DNA of 42,463 nt from assembly GCA_943704425.1 (NCBI GenBank), contig CALSCP010001078.1, positions 1 through 42,463 on the forward strand, given 5' to 3'. Numbering within the stretch: position 1 is the first letter of the stretch; every line of letters starts with the position of its first letter. The position numbers and the translations under genes were made by a program. Origin of the DNA: Ministeria vibrans ATCC 50519. Its lineage: Eukaryota > Opisthokonta > Filasterea. Under the pieces are notes generated by a model. It was not told the DNA's origin. It was given only the letters and a program-made list of their open reading frames with translations, and did not search any database. This document shows positions 31,044 through 42,119 of the stretch, piece after piece.

Positions 31044-34000
31044 ATGACCTCTCTTGCGACATTGGAGCGCAGCGCACACGCTGCTTGGGCTCCCAGCTCA
31101 GTGTCAGAGACACTTTTTTGCACGGCAACGTCCGCGCAGCAACTGGACGCGTCCTTTAGCACGTCGGGCTCTGTCGAGATCTTTCGCCTCGACCCGGACG
31201 CCCTGGTGTCCGCTGGCTCCATTGACGTCCAAAATCGGTATGAGCAATGTTGTATGTGTCGTATTGTGGGCGTTTTCTTGTGCGATGGCGCCGATTGAGC
31301 CGATTTTGACAAGACGTCGCGAAAGAATGCCATCCCCGTTCGCCCCCCACACACAAAGACGACTCCTCTGCGCATCCTCGTCCCCTTCCGCCTCGCTTCC
31401 CCCCCATCACGTCTCCATGCACCCCATGGCCGTTCCCTTCCATGCCGCGTGGCACTTGGACGTGGCCCCCAATTGACGTTTGTGGCGGTTTTCGTGTTTT
31501 TTTTAATAATTTTCAAAGGAAAAAAAAAAATACTTTGTCCCCTCACGAAACATCGACTTTCCCCTTTGCCATTTGCACACTCCCACCGGTTTTACACGTA
31601 TTGAATTGATCGCATGACGCCGACAATGACTCCGCTTTCGGCGCCGTTTCATCACCAACTCGATCGTTGTGTCGTTGCAGCTTCAATGCGCTCGCTTGGG
31701 GCGGTGCCTCCGCCAAAGGCTCCATCATTGCCGGTGGCACCGACCAGGGCATGCTTCATCTTTGGTCTGCCGAAGAAGTTCGCAAGTAAGACAAGCGATA
31801 CACACAAAAGAGAGTGTGTTGTTTATTGTTCTTTTTGCGAACAGGGGAAACACTGCGTCTGCGACGATTGAGACGCAGCAAAAGCATCGAGGCGCCATCA
31901 ACTCGCTGGAGTTCAACACATTCCAAAGCAACCTGCTTGTCAGTGGCTCGACCAACTCGGAAATCTTCATTTGGGACATGAACAAGGCGTCGACGCCCAT
32001 GTCGCCGGGTGCCAAGCCTCAGCAGCTCGCTGAAGTCGCCTGCGTTCGCTGGAACAACCAGGTGTCGCACATTATGGCGAGTACATCGCTTGACGGAACG
32101 ACCATGGTGTGGGACTTGCGCACTAACCGTGCCGTCATCACCGTCAGCGACAACTCGGGCGGTGGCATGGGCCGTGCGCGTGCCTGTGCATGGCACCCCG
32201 ACCAGGCGACCGCCATTGCGACCGCCTCGGCGGACGACCATCGTCCCGTCGTCCAGATTTGGGACTTACGCAACACGCTTGCTCCAACACGAACAATGCA
32301 GGTGCGAAAAAGAACAACAACTACAACAAAAAAATTAATGTTGAAAGTTCTCAAATTTTTCACTCAAATTTTCACTCCTAGAACTCGACGGGAATTCTGT
32401 CGTTGGCGTGGAACCGTCGTGACTCGGGTCTGCTTTTGTCGGGATGCAAGGACGGTCGTACGGTGTGCCATGCGCCTGAGACGGGCGAGGTGGTGTGCGA
32501 ACTGCCTCAGTCGTCCAATTGGGTACACTGTGCACAGTGGTACACGCGCGACCCTTCATTGGCTCTCACGGCGTCCTTTGATGGCACCGTGCGTGTCGTG
32601 TCCATGCTTGGAGGTACGCCCGTGAGCACAAAGGGCATCAAAGGTGGTGGCGTGTCGGCGCCGGCGACGTCAAGCTTTGGCGGGTCGGGCGCATCGGATC
32701 CCAATGACCCCTTCTTTGGTGTTGGCGGTGGCGGTGGTGCCTTTGCTGGTGTGGGCGGTAATCAGGCGCATGCTGCCGGTGGTGCTGGTGCTGCGGCTAC
32801 CGGTGAGACACTCAAGCAGGCGCCCAAGTGGTTGCGACGTCCGTGTGGCGCCACTTTTGCCTTTGGAGGTCGCCTCGTGCAGTTTGGTCAGGCGACGCTG
32901 GGCAGTCGTGTCAAGGTTGATGTGGTGGCAACCGACGCTGCGCTGTTGGAGCAGTCGGTGAAGCTGCGTGAGGCACTCCATGTGCGTCAGCATGCCGATT
33001 TTTGCGCCGAGAAGATCCAATCGTCGACCAACGATCTCGATCGTCAGGTGTGGTCCTTTGTACGTGTCGCCTTTGACCAAGAGCCTCGCAAGCGTCTACT
33101 CAATCTGCTGGGTTTGGACGCGAGCGGCGTTGAAGAGGCCGCCATGCGTCTGTCGACGGTCGACTTGAGCCGGAGCGGTGTCGACGACACTCCCGCTGAC
33201 GGTGCGTCGCCTGCGAGTCCCTCGCACGACCAATCGTTCTTGGGCGTCGGCGGCGATGCTGGTACTTCTGGCGCCTTGCCTACGGTCGCTGTGAGCGACC
33301 GTCCCTTTACGATTACGACGGGCGAAGACGTTGGTGGCATGATCACCAAGGCCTTGCTTGTGGGCAACTTTAGTGCGGCCGTAGACCTGTCCATTTCGGC
33401 TGGACGCATGGCCGATGCGCTTGTGTTGGCCATCTCGGGCGGTCCCGAACTGCTCGCCAAGACAGAGAAGCGTTACTTTGAGACGCAAAAGAGCGAATTG
33501 TCGCGTCTACTCTCAGCCGTGGCGACGCACCAGTGGCACGACGTCGTCTCCAACGCGTCACTCGATAGCTGGCGCGAGGCCCTTGGCTTGCTCTGCACTT
33601 ATGCAAACACGGAAGAGTTTGGACCGCTCTGTGAACAACTGGGCGCGCGCCTCATGGCCAGCTCCAACCCAGAGCATGTTCACTCGGCGGTGCTATGCTT
33701 CGTCGCGTCGGGTTCTCTCAGTCACATGATTGTCGCCTGGGAGAAGCTTCAGGGTCCCCCGCGTGACGCCAAGGCACTCGAGGAGCTCATTGAGAAGATT
33801 GAGCTGCAGCGTTTTGGACAGGCGTCCACCGCGGCCATTGATGAGCCCATTGCGAGTCTGTACCGCAAATACGCCGAGCTCATGGCGTCGCAGGGCCAAT
33901 TGGACGTTGCATTGCACTACCTTGAGACGGCCAGCATGGCTGTGCCCGTCCAGGAGGACGACTCAGATAGTGGCATTGGTGCCTCCGAGTCTGTTCTGCG

Positions 34001-35060
34001 TCATCGTCTTTTTGTCGCGCAAAATGGGAAGGCTGCAAACCTCTCGGCGAACGCACCGCCCTTCCCTTTCCCCCACTACGAACTGATCAAGCGTGCACCC
34101 GTCGTTGTTGCACCGTCTCAACCACAACAGCAGCAACAAGAGCACTTCCAGTTCCAGGGCAGCAGTGGCGGTGCTAGTCAATGGGGTGCGCCTCCATCAC
34201 AACAAGCGAATGCGTTCTCCGGATTTGGCGGTGCTCAGACACAACCACAACAGACGCCCGCCGCCTGGGCGCCTGGCGCCCATGCACCTCCTTCGACTGC
34301 TGCACCTACTACTGCTGCTGCTGCTGCACCTGCTGCTGCTCCCTTCACGTCACAATATGGCACGTCTTTCTCCGCGCAGCCGACACCTATCCAGTCGCAC
34401 ACGGCAGCGTCACCCTTTGGTGTCCAGCCGCCCGTGAGTGCCCAGTCTTGGACGGGCGCACCCGAACAGAACACCTTCTCGCGTGCTCCCGTTCCCCGCA
34501 TGCCCCCTCCCACATCTTCCTCAACAGCAGCAGTAGCTCCCGCCCCTGCAGCAACATCGTCGTGGGACACTGCACCGCCCACAGCCGCTACCTCTGCCGC
34601 TACGCCTGCCTGGGCTCCCGCACAGGCTGCCGCCTTCACGACTGCTCCCATTTCTTCCCCCTTTGGCACTGCCAACGCCACAACCTCCTACAATGCTCCT
34701 CCTCCTGTCGATGACCAGGCACGTCCGGCCCCTCCTCCCGCGGACAAGCGCTGGAACGATCCCCCAGCCATTCAGGTAAACGTTTTGTTTGTTGTTCATT
34801 ACTTTGTGCATCATCATTTTTATGTTCTCTTTTCAGCATATCAAGAGAACGCCTGCACCAGCAGCTGCTGCTCCTATCACCGCACCGCTTCCTCAAATGG
34901 CACACCAGCCCATGCCAGGACAGGTATACTCCTGATATTTTTTTATTGCGTTCAGATACACTCAAGCTTGCTCTATTCTTTGGTATAGTATGGCAATGCT
35001 CCCCCACAGCAACAGCAGTTCCAAGGTGGCCACGCTGCTGCTCCTGCTCCTTCGCCACCA
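31044..35060 (+). CDS. SEC31: COPII coat protein SEC31, 3' end missing
   Basis: Six exons: 31044-31237, 31681-31785, 31845-32301, 32382-34775, 34837-34923, 34989-35060; 1103 codons, open at the 3' end. Residues 1 to ~340 are WD repeats with SIIAGGTDQGMLHLW, SLEFNTFQSNLLVSGSTNSE, ASTSLDGTTMVWDLR and NSTGILSLAWN, in Sec31 order. The alpha-solenoid follows (about residues 340-760), then a long Pro/Gln/Ala-rich disordered region that in Sec31 binds Sec23 and Sar1. The conserved C-terminal helical domain is not reached. Exon 6 ends at a good donor (GTAAGA), and the sequence then turns into the CT-rich array. Sec31 forms the outer cage of COPII vesicles leaving the ER. Intron 1 (31238-31680, 443 bp) is unusually long for this window and has no gene in it. 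Confidence 0.94.
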
Positions 35061-35362
35061 GTAAGAGCCGCGATTGCTTTTTTCTATTGCGTCATTAGAC
35101 CCATACTCACAAGCACACTTTTCTTTTCTTTATCACTTTCTCTTTATCACTTTGTCTCTCTCTCTCTCTTTATCACTTGTTTTTTTTTCTCCTCTCTCTC
35201 TCTCTTTATCACTTGTTTTTTCTTCTCTCTCTCTCTCTTTATCACTTGTTTTTTCTCCTCTCTCTCTCTCTTTATCACTTGTTTTTTCTTCTCTCTCTCT
35301 CTCTTTATCACTTGTTTTTTCTCCTCTCTCTCTCTCTTTATCACTTTTTTTCTTCTTCTTCT

Positions 35363-35453
<91 letters not shown>

Positions 35454-35893
35454 GTTATATATATCTCTCTTGTTCTATCTCTCTGTCTCTAGTTATATCT
35501 CTCTCTTGTTCCATCTCTCTCTTGTTCCATCTCTCTCTCTTGTTCCATCTCTCTCTCTTGTTCTATCTCTTTCTCTCTCTCTTGTTCTATCTCTTTCTCT
35601 CTCTCTTGTTCTATCTCTTTCTCTCTCTCTTGTTCTATCTCTTTCTCTCTCTCTTGTTCTATCTCTTTCTCTCTCTCTCTCTTGTTCTATCTCTTTCTCT
35701 CTCTCTCTCTCTTGTTCTATCTCTTTCTCTCTCTCTCTCTTGTTCAATCTCTTTATCTCTCTCTTGTTCTATCTCTTTATCTTTCTCTTTCTCTTTCTCC
35801 CTCTTGTTCTATCTCTTTCTCTCCCTCTTTCTCTTTCTCTCTTGTTCTGTCTCGTCACTATCTTTTTCTCTCCATTCTCTGCGCGCCTCGTAC
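35061..35893. repeat. Long CT-rich composite repeat
   Basis: No gene. 35141-35350 has about six copies of a CT-run plus TTTATCACTTGTTTTTTC unit of roughly 33-36 bp. 35367-35452 is uninterrupted (CT)n. 35453-35870 is about fifteen copies of a CT-run plus TTGTTC(T/C)ATC unit. All long ORFs here, on either strand, are translations of the repeat (poly Ser-Leu or Arg-Glu). It separates two convergent genes that both lack their 3' ends. Confidence 0.95.
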
Positions 35894-36704
35894 TGTGTGC
35901 ATGAGAATGCCGTGACGGATGTGCGGCACAATGATTGCGGCGTTGCCCTTGACGCCGATGGCCGCACGATTGACCGGATAGGGTCCGTACAAACGCGGGT
36001 CGTCTTCGGGAGAGTTGAGGTCAAACTCAAAGAGGCCAGTGGGTGTGTTGCCGCTGTGATGCACAAGATGAAATGTAAAAACACAATTGCATAAACACGA
36101 AAACATTCGTACTCTGAGGCAAATTCGGTGAGACCATCGCCCTTGTTGTTAAAGTCGGGCCAAGGCCCCGTGTCGTGCTGGTCGTGGCCATGAAGACGCA
36201 CGGTGAAGGTGTGAAGCGCACTGTTGTTGCCGGCAAACAATGTAGCGGGCACTTCAATGCTGCGGTTGGCATGGACATGGATGCGCACAATGTACATGAA
36301 GCCGTGGGCCGCCGGCACCATGCTAGGATCATCGACGTAGCCATCGTAGGAGTGTTTCTCAAGCAGCGTCTGAGTGGAATATTCGACACAGTTAACTTTT
36401 GAGAGACTCTAACTTGAACCTTTTTCACCTGCTGTGACTTATCGCCCAGAATTCCGTCTGCCGACAGGCCGTTTCCCTTCTGAAAGGCAACAGTCGCATC
36501 CTTGGACGCTTCGTCAAAGACCCCCGAGGCGTTGAAGGACGCAGCAACAAACGGGGAGCGCTTCAAGAGATTCTGAGCAATCACAACATCACTGCCACTC
36601 TGCGGTGGTGTGCGCACTTCGAGATTTCGCGAGAATGGCGGTGGAAAGGCAAGAACGCCGCCAACAAGAAGCGAGAATACAACAAGCGTATGGATGGAGG
36701 GCAT
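35894..36704 (-). CDS. Secreted PG-binding + L,D-transpeptidase-like protein, 3' end missing
   Basis: Three exons: 36704-36429, 36369-36113, 36053-35894; 231 codons, open at the 3' end. A signal peptide (TLVVFSLLVGGVLAF) starts the protein. Residues ~40-95 resemble a bacterial peptidoglycan-binding type-1 domain: VIAQNLLKRSP, GVFDEASKDATVAFQKGNG, LSADGILG. TLLEKHSYDGYVDD follows. The last part resembles a YkuD L,D-transpeptidase: GNTPTGLFEFD, then RHGILMHT, whose HG...H pattern opens the catalytic region. The catalytic Cys motif would be in the next exon, which is lost in the CT array. Bacterial enzymes of this type cross-link or trim peptidoglycan; in a eukaryote a role in digesting bacteria or in wall formation is only a guess. 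The introns show it is a resident nuclear gene rather than bacterial contamination. Confidence 0.62.
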
Positions 36705-36820
36705 CAGAGCAAAAAAAAGACTAGTTCCCAGTTGGTGAATGGTGATTGAGTCATTCGTTGATCGAAATGAATGAAAGTCAAAAACACACAAATACACAAT
36801 ATTGAATATTGTTTTGCAGG

Positions 36821-39800
36821 ATGGCTTCGAGTGAGCCGGAGATGCCCAGCGAAGCCTCTCACCAACCCCCGGCGCTGCAAGGTGCGTCGCAGCCCGTCCG
36901 GCGTGCGTTGCCTGCGCCTCTTGCGTCTCCCTTCGCCCTTTGCTCTCTTTGCTCGTCCTCTCCTCCCTCGATCTGGCGCCCTTCGCCTTCCTCGCCCGCC
37001 TGATCCCTTGCCGCCCTTTTTTGTGCCTATTGATCGCCGCTGGGTCTCTATCGCCCGAGTATTCTTCTCCGAATCGCTTAAAAACTTCTTTTTTTTTTTC
37101 TTCGTTTTTTTTTGTCTTTTTTCGCTTTCTTTTTTTTATGTTTCTGTTTTTGTCCTAAAAACTGCTCTGTAGGCGAATCACCAGACGGCTCTGGCGAAGA
37201 GCGCGAGCAGTCATTGAGTATATCTGTCAATACGGACGAACTGGAGTCGGCGAGAGTGGCGGGTGTCGTCAAAATGTCGGGTGGTTTCTCGTTGATCATT
37301 GAGGATGACGGTGCCAACGCGCACGCTCCACAGGCGGCCGAAGCGGAGGCGTCAGAGGCCACCGAGGCGCACACAGGTGCTGAGGCAACGTCCTCGCGCG
37401 ACTCGAAGGCGGACGAGGCGGACGAGACGCCACAAGAGGCAGAGACAGCGACCACCGCGGAGAGTGCATTGAATCTGTATGCGTCGGCGGTGGACGATGG
37501 CGATGACCACGACGACGACGGCGATGGCCACGACGGCGATGGCCACGACCACGACGGCGACACTTCCATGAACATGAACGAGCCCGATGGTGTCGTCGAG
37601 TGTCCCAGCGAGGCGTCCAACAGCGACGGGGCGCTCCAAAACGCCGAGACGCCCGACAGCCTGTCCGACGGCGACAGCACCAGTGGTGGAGCTTCGATGC
37701 AATCGTTTGACGTTACTGAAGAGAACGATTGTGTGCCGGAATTGCCATCGGGCGACAGTTTTATGTCGGGCTTGGTGGGCGGTGGGTCGGCGACGTCGCT
37801 TCTGAGCACTAGCAGTGGCCATAGTAAGGTGGGCCGGCGAGGCAGTCTTCGTGAGCCACGATACAAGGCAGTGCCCAAAAAGGTGGAGTGGCAGCTGCCC
37901 GAAGACCATACGGACCGTTCGAACGATCCACCACCTCCACGGCCCAAACGATTGCGCCGTCGAATTCTGCTCGAAGGGCAATCGGTGTCGCAGTTGCTAG
38001 TTCTCTACAGTGACATGTGCAAGCGACTTAAGGTGCGCCAGCTCAAGCCACTCGTACGACAGTTGCAGGACATCATTGCACACAACGAGCCACTGGTGCA
38101 CGCCCTCTCGTTCAAGGGCATCACGGCCGTCACCGACCCCAAGCGATGGCACTCCATCTGGGAGGTGCTCATCAATTGCCCTCAGGTATGCGTGACAACA
38201 GAGTGTGTGTTGTTGAAAAACCACTCACCTATTACTTTGCTGTACTTTTTTTATTTTGTACTAATTTTAATGCAGTTGCACGAGTTGAGTTTTGAAGGGT
38301 GCAACCTGACGGACCGCAATTTGTTCTCGCTGTCGCGGGGATTGCTAATGCGGCGCAGCATCCGCTTCCTGCACATTGGCAACAACCATCTGAAACCGCG
38401 GGGGCTCGAGTCGTTGATCCGTCTGTTGTCGTCGTCGCCCTACTTGCGCGTGCTGGACCTCAGCGGAAACCCCATTGACAAGAAACGTGCCTTTGTGCTG
38501 GGGCGTGCCGTCGCCGTCGCCTGCAACCTCGACACCCTCATCATGCAGCGCTGTGCGCTCAAGACCCAACATGCCCTTGACCTTCTCGTTCAGGCGCTCA
38601 CCATCAATCGTACTGTTCGCACATGGGACATCCAGAAGAACCACATTGACTCCAAGGTATCTTTTTTCGTTTTTTTTTTTCAACCCGCCTTTTCTTTTTG
38701 CTTTCTAACTTTCTAATTTAACTGAAACGTTTTTTTTTTATATCTTTAGGGCGCCCATCTTATTTCAGCTCTTCTCATGCGAAAGAATCTGTTGGAACGA
38801 ATTGATCTGCGCGACAACGAATTGGGTGTAAGAGCAACAAAAAAAACGCCTATCAAGATTCTCTTTATCATGATGATAAAAAACTTCATGCTAACTTTTG
38901 AATTGTACAATAATGCATTGTAGGATGTGGGCGCGGAATTGCTTGCCTCTGCGCTGCGGGTCAACACGAGTATCCGAGCACTCGCACTCGCCGGAAACAA
39001 CATTCATGAAATGGGCTTCTTTTCCATCTTTCAGGCGCTGGTATGTCACTCGCTCACGCACACGCTGTCAAAGACTTTGACTAAACTCTGGTTTTGTATC
39101 TTGTTTGTCTTGTTCATTTTGTGTGTTAGGGTCGCAACCGTACACTCGAAGTGCTTGACCTCAGTCACAATCCCGGTGCTACTCCCTTGGCTGTAAGTGC
39201 TCTCCCATCGATTTACATTGTTTCTTTGTCTTTGTTTCTGTCTAATTTTGTTTCTTTCTCTCTCCTTTCTACCTCTCTCTCGCTTTGTTTCTTTCTCCTC
39301 CTTTTCTATCTCTCTATCACTTTGTTTCTTTCTCCCTCCTTTCAATTTTTTTCTCTCTCTTGCCATAGATGGACGCTGCTAAGGCAATGCTGCTTACTCA
39401 GCCCGCACTGCGCAAACTCAAACTCAACAATGTCAAACTAAACGCTCTCGGTATTCACCAACTCACTGTTGCTTACCACAACATAACCACGCTTTTCGTG
39501 TTTCTCAAGGGTGCATCTCATTGGCTGAGGCACTTTCGGACACTGTTGAGCTGCGAGAGGTGTCGCTGGAAGGGAACAAGCTGGAGGTGGCGGGCATGAT
39601 GGCTATTGCGCAGGCCCTGCGCGGCAACTACCACATTCTCGAGGTCATGTACAGTCGTCTCTCTTCTGAGGTACCCATCTCATCTGTCCTATCCCTCTCT
39701 CTACTTTGTTATTTCTTTCTCCCTTATCTCTCTTTCTCTCGCTTACTCTGTTCATTCTCCCTTCTCTTTTGCTCATTCTGTTCATATTATTGGAATAATA

Positions 39801-40883
39801 CTGATAATAATATTATTATTTTTATTGTAATAAATTTATTATTATTATTATTAATATTATTATTATTATTGTAATTATTTTTTATTATAGCCGTCATATT
39901 GCGCTGATTTCCGACACGAGCTGTCGCTACTGCTGGAGCGCAACCGCGAGCTTGCGCTCGAGAGAGAACTGTCGCGACTCAACGAGGTGAGCCAGGTTGA
40001 GGAGAGTCTTCCCAGAAGACCGCTGTCGCCGGCGCGCGCGCAGAGCACTACCAATTTGGCGACGGGGACCAAGCCCATTTTGTTTGGCGAGGAGGGTACG
40101 TCGATGCGGACGCCCGAGGGGAAGCTTGTGCGCCGTCACGACTCGCTTTACATTGCACCGCGGACGCAAGACAACAACGCCGGCAGCACTGATAGTACTG
40201 GGGACGGTGCTGCGGCCGACGAAACTGCAGCGCCGGCGTCCGTGGAGTTACAGCCGAGTGTGAAGCGCACGCCATCGTCGGATTTGGCTTTGGACGATGG
40301 TCAAGACCGCATGCTCGAGGAGAAGAACGCCATTTTCCGACGGGCTGTGCACCGCAGAGACTCAGTCATGATGCAGTCGCGCGAGCGCAAAAAGTACGGC
40401 AGCGCAGGATCAGCTGAGGCGCGTCAGGCAGAGGTGTTTGAGGAGGAGGAGGAGGAGGAAGAGCAGACGCAAGAGTCGCCTCGGGCGCATCGCACGAAGC
40501 GTGCTCAAGATGAGCGGCTGGCAGAGGAGGAGGAGGATGACGATGACGATGTAGAGTATGACGGTGAAAAGTTGAAGCAGGAGTTATCGGCAGAGCTGGT
40601 GCCGTTCAGCGGGGTGCGCGATGTGGACGGAAACGAAGTTGATGTCGAAGACGCACTGTATGAGGAGGACGAGGAGGGCGGCGAAAGTGGAAGTGGGGGA
40701 GCAGTGGACAATAGTGAGGAGGACGCTGACCACGACGAAGATGCGGACAATGTGCTACCCATGGTGTCACTACCGACTCCTCGTCGCCTCATCGTCAACA
40801 AGCGCCTGTCCGCTCTCGGTTCCTTTGACGACGACATGTACGACGACGATGAGATCCTTGTCGATGCCGAGGCCAATGCCTGA
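36821..40883 (+). CDS. PPP1R37-like leucine-rich-repeat PP1 regulator
   Basis: Nine exons, 982 aa: 36821-36881, 37173-38185, 38276-38656, 38750-38827, 38924-39040, 39130-39192, 39369-39450, 39510-39670, 39891-40883. The N-terminal third is acidic and disordered. PKKVEWQLPED (V258, W260) fits the RVxF motif that docks on protein phosphatase 1. It is followed by LLVLYSDMCKRLKVRQLKPL, matching the segment of PPP1R37 just before its repeats. Residues ~359-650 are ribonuclease-inhibitor-type leucine-rich repeats (LRVLDLSGNPID, ERIDLRDNELG, EVLDLSHNPG), with introns falling at repeat boundaries. The C-terminal 330 residues start with a coiled segment and become acidic. The role as a PP1 inhibitor or targeting subunit is inferred from family and motif. 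The ATG lies one base after a TTGTTTTGCAG acceptor, so a 5'UTR intron is likely. Confidence 0.8.
39785..39890. repeat. (ATT)n-rich intron tract
   Basis: The last intron of the PPP1R37-like gene ends in about 100 bases of TTA/ATT trinucleotide repeats running straight into the acceptor TATTATAG at 39890. There is no pyrimidine-only tract before this acceptor. Confidence 0.8.
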
Positions 40884-41278
40884 CGCGTGTGTGTGTTTCT
40901 GTGTGCGTTTCTGTCTGTGCATGTGTGTGTGGCCCTCTGTTACTTTGTACAATGCAAGAGAAAAGCTAATAATAATAATTCAAAAAAAAAACTGAGTTGA
41001 ACATTTTGCATAAAAATTCCCCATTTTTCATATCAAGGTACAATTTTATTGTGGTTTCTCTCACTCGACTCTCACTCTCTCTTCAAACACTCACAACACT
41101 CTAATCACGGAAAAAAAAGAAAGGAAACCAAAAAATGGGGGAAAACGGAGAAAAACGTAATAAAATAAAAAGAGGGAAAAGGAGAGGGGATACAAGAGAG
41201 GAGTGAGGTGGAGAGAAAGATGAGAGAGAGGGAAGAAGACGGTTGGTTTTTTGTTTGAGATGGAGTTGTGGGGGTGAG
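40884..41278. other. Convergent spacer, no gene seen
   Basis: About 395 bases between the stops of the PPP1R37-like gene and the Rho GTPase. It begins with a TG-rich stretch (GTGTGTGTGTTTCTGTGTGCG), then a short AATAATAATAATT run near 40968 that may serve 3'-end formation. From 41110 to 41270 it is purine-rich on the plus strand. No ORF in it has family features. Confidence 0.6.
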
Positions 41279-41915
41279 TTAGAGGAGGATGCAAGTCCTC
41301 TTCTTGGGTTTGGTGTTCATGAGGGCCGCCTCAGCTGCTTTGGTGAAGACTGTGTTGACATTCTCGTTGAGCAGCGATGAGCACTCGACAAACGCCACTG
41401 CGTTGATTTCGTAACCCTTCTGTCGACCCTTCTCAACCGAGACAGGTTCTGCCCCCTCCGACTTGAGCGACTAAACAGCACAAAAAAACAAAACAGGATG
41501 AGCAAGTGATTGAAAATTATTATTAATTTAATTTATAATGTAAATGAAAATATTACCTCAATGGTCTTTTCGTCTTCCAACAAATCAATCTTGAGTGCGA
41601 CGAGGATGACGGGTACGCCCGGGCAAAAGTGGTTGAGTTCGGGAATCCATTTGTCGGTGACGTTTTCAAATGAGGTGGGACTGTCGACGGCATAGCACAC
41701 AAGCACTACGTCTGTGTCGGGGTACGAGAGCTGCCTCAGCCTGTCGTAGTCGTCCTGCCCTGCTGTGTCCCACAACAGCAGATCCATGGTGTCACCCGGA
41801 CTATACAATACCAACGAAGGGTCAGTCAGATAACAAGAGCTACGAGTGTGCCTCGTTCATACCTCCCACCGGCACTGCTAGGTAGTTCGATGCTCGCCAC
41901 GAAGTTGTCAAAAAC
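41279..41915 (-). CDS. Rho-family small GTPase, 5' exon not in window
   Basis: Three exons visible: 41915-41863, 41800-41557, 41470-41279; 162 codons plus stop. The product starts at VFDNFVA, just after the switch-I Thr of Rho proteins, and contains the switch-II motif [13 protein letters not shown] (Gln61 equivalent kept). The usual TKxD base-recognition motif reads LKID, and the G5 region ECSS is present. It ends [10 protein letters not shown]: a polybasic stretch plus a CAAX box with terminal Leu, which predicts geranylgeranylation and membrane attachment. The first exon, with the GxxxxGK P-loop and about 35 residues, is not recognisable in the remaining 548 bases; it lies beyond the window or was lost near the A21 run. 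Rho GTPases control actin; the subgroup (Rac, Rho or Cdc42) cannot be fixed without exon 1. Confidence 0.9.
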
Positions 41916-42032
41916 CTACATCACACATCATACAATGAGTCGAAACACGGTTGGCGAGCAGGCGGAACCCACATGGCAAGTATCGGGGGGTTATGGGGTG
42001 GACAAACAAGAACAAAGTCATTGTCAGAGAGG

Positions 42033-42057
42033 GCCCTCCCCACTACGTGGGGAGGGC
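42033..42057. repeat. Perfect 11-bp inverted repeat with 3-nt loop
   Basis: GCCCTCCCCAC, then TAC, then GTGGGGAGGGC: an 11-bp perfect GC-rich stem with a three-base loop. It lies about 120 bases upstream of the first visible Rho exon, probably in an intron. No T run follows on either strand, so it does not look like a terminator. Confidence 0.9.
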
Positions 42058-42098
42058 GAATGGTTAGGCATTAAGTGTTCGGTAATATGAAACGGGTG

Positions 42099-42119
42099 AA
42101 AAAAAAAAAAAAAAAAAAA
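42099..42119. repeat. A21 homopolymer
   Basis: Uninterrupted run of 21 A on the plus strand, between the visible Rho exons and sequence that I cannot link to that gene. Confidence 0.95.

Noticed and set aside
35074-36094. Long frames encoding poly Ser-Leu or Arg-Glu repeats in the CT array
   Set aside because: They are direct translations of (CT)n-type repeats in several frames on both strands.
42033-42057. GC-rich hairpin as a bacterial-type terminator
   Set aside because: No T run follows on either strand, and the surrounding genes are eukaryotic with introns.
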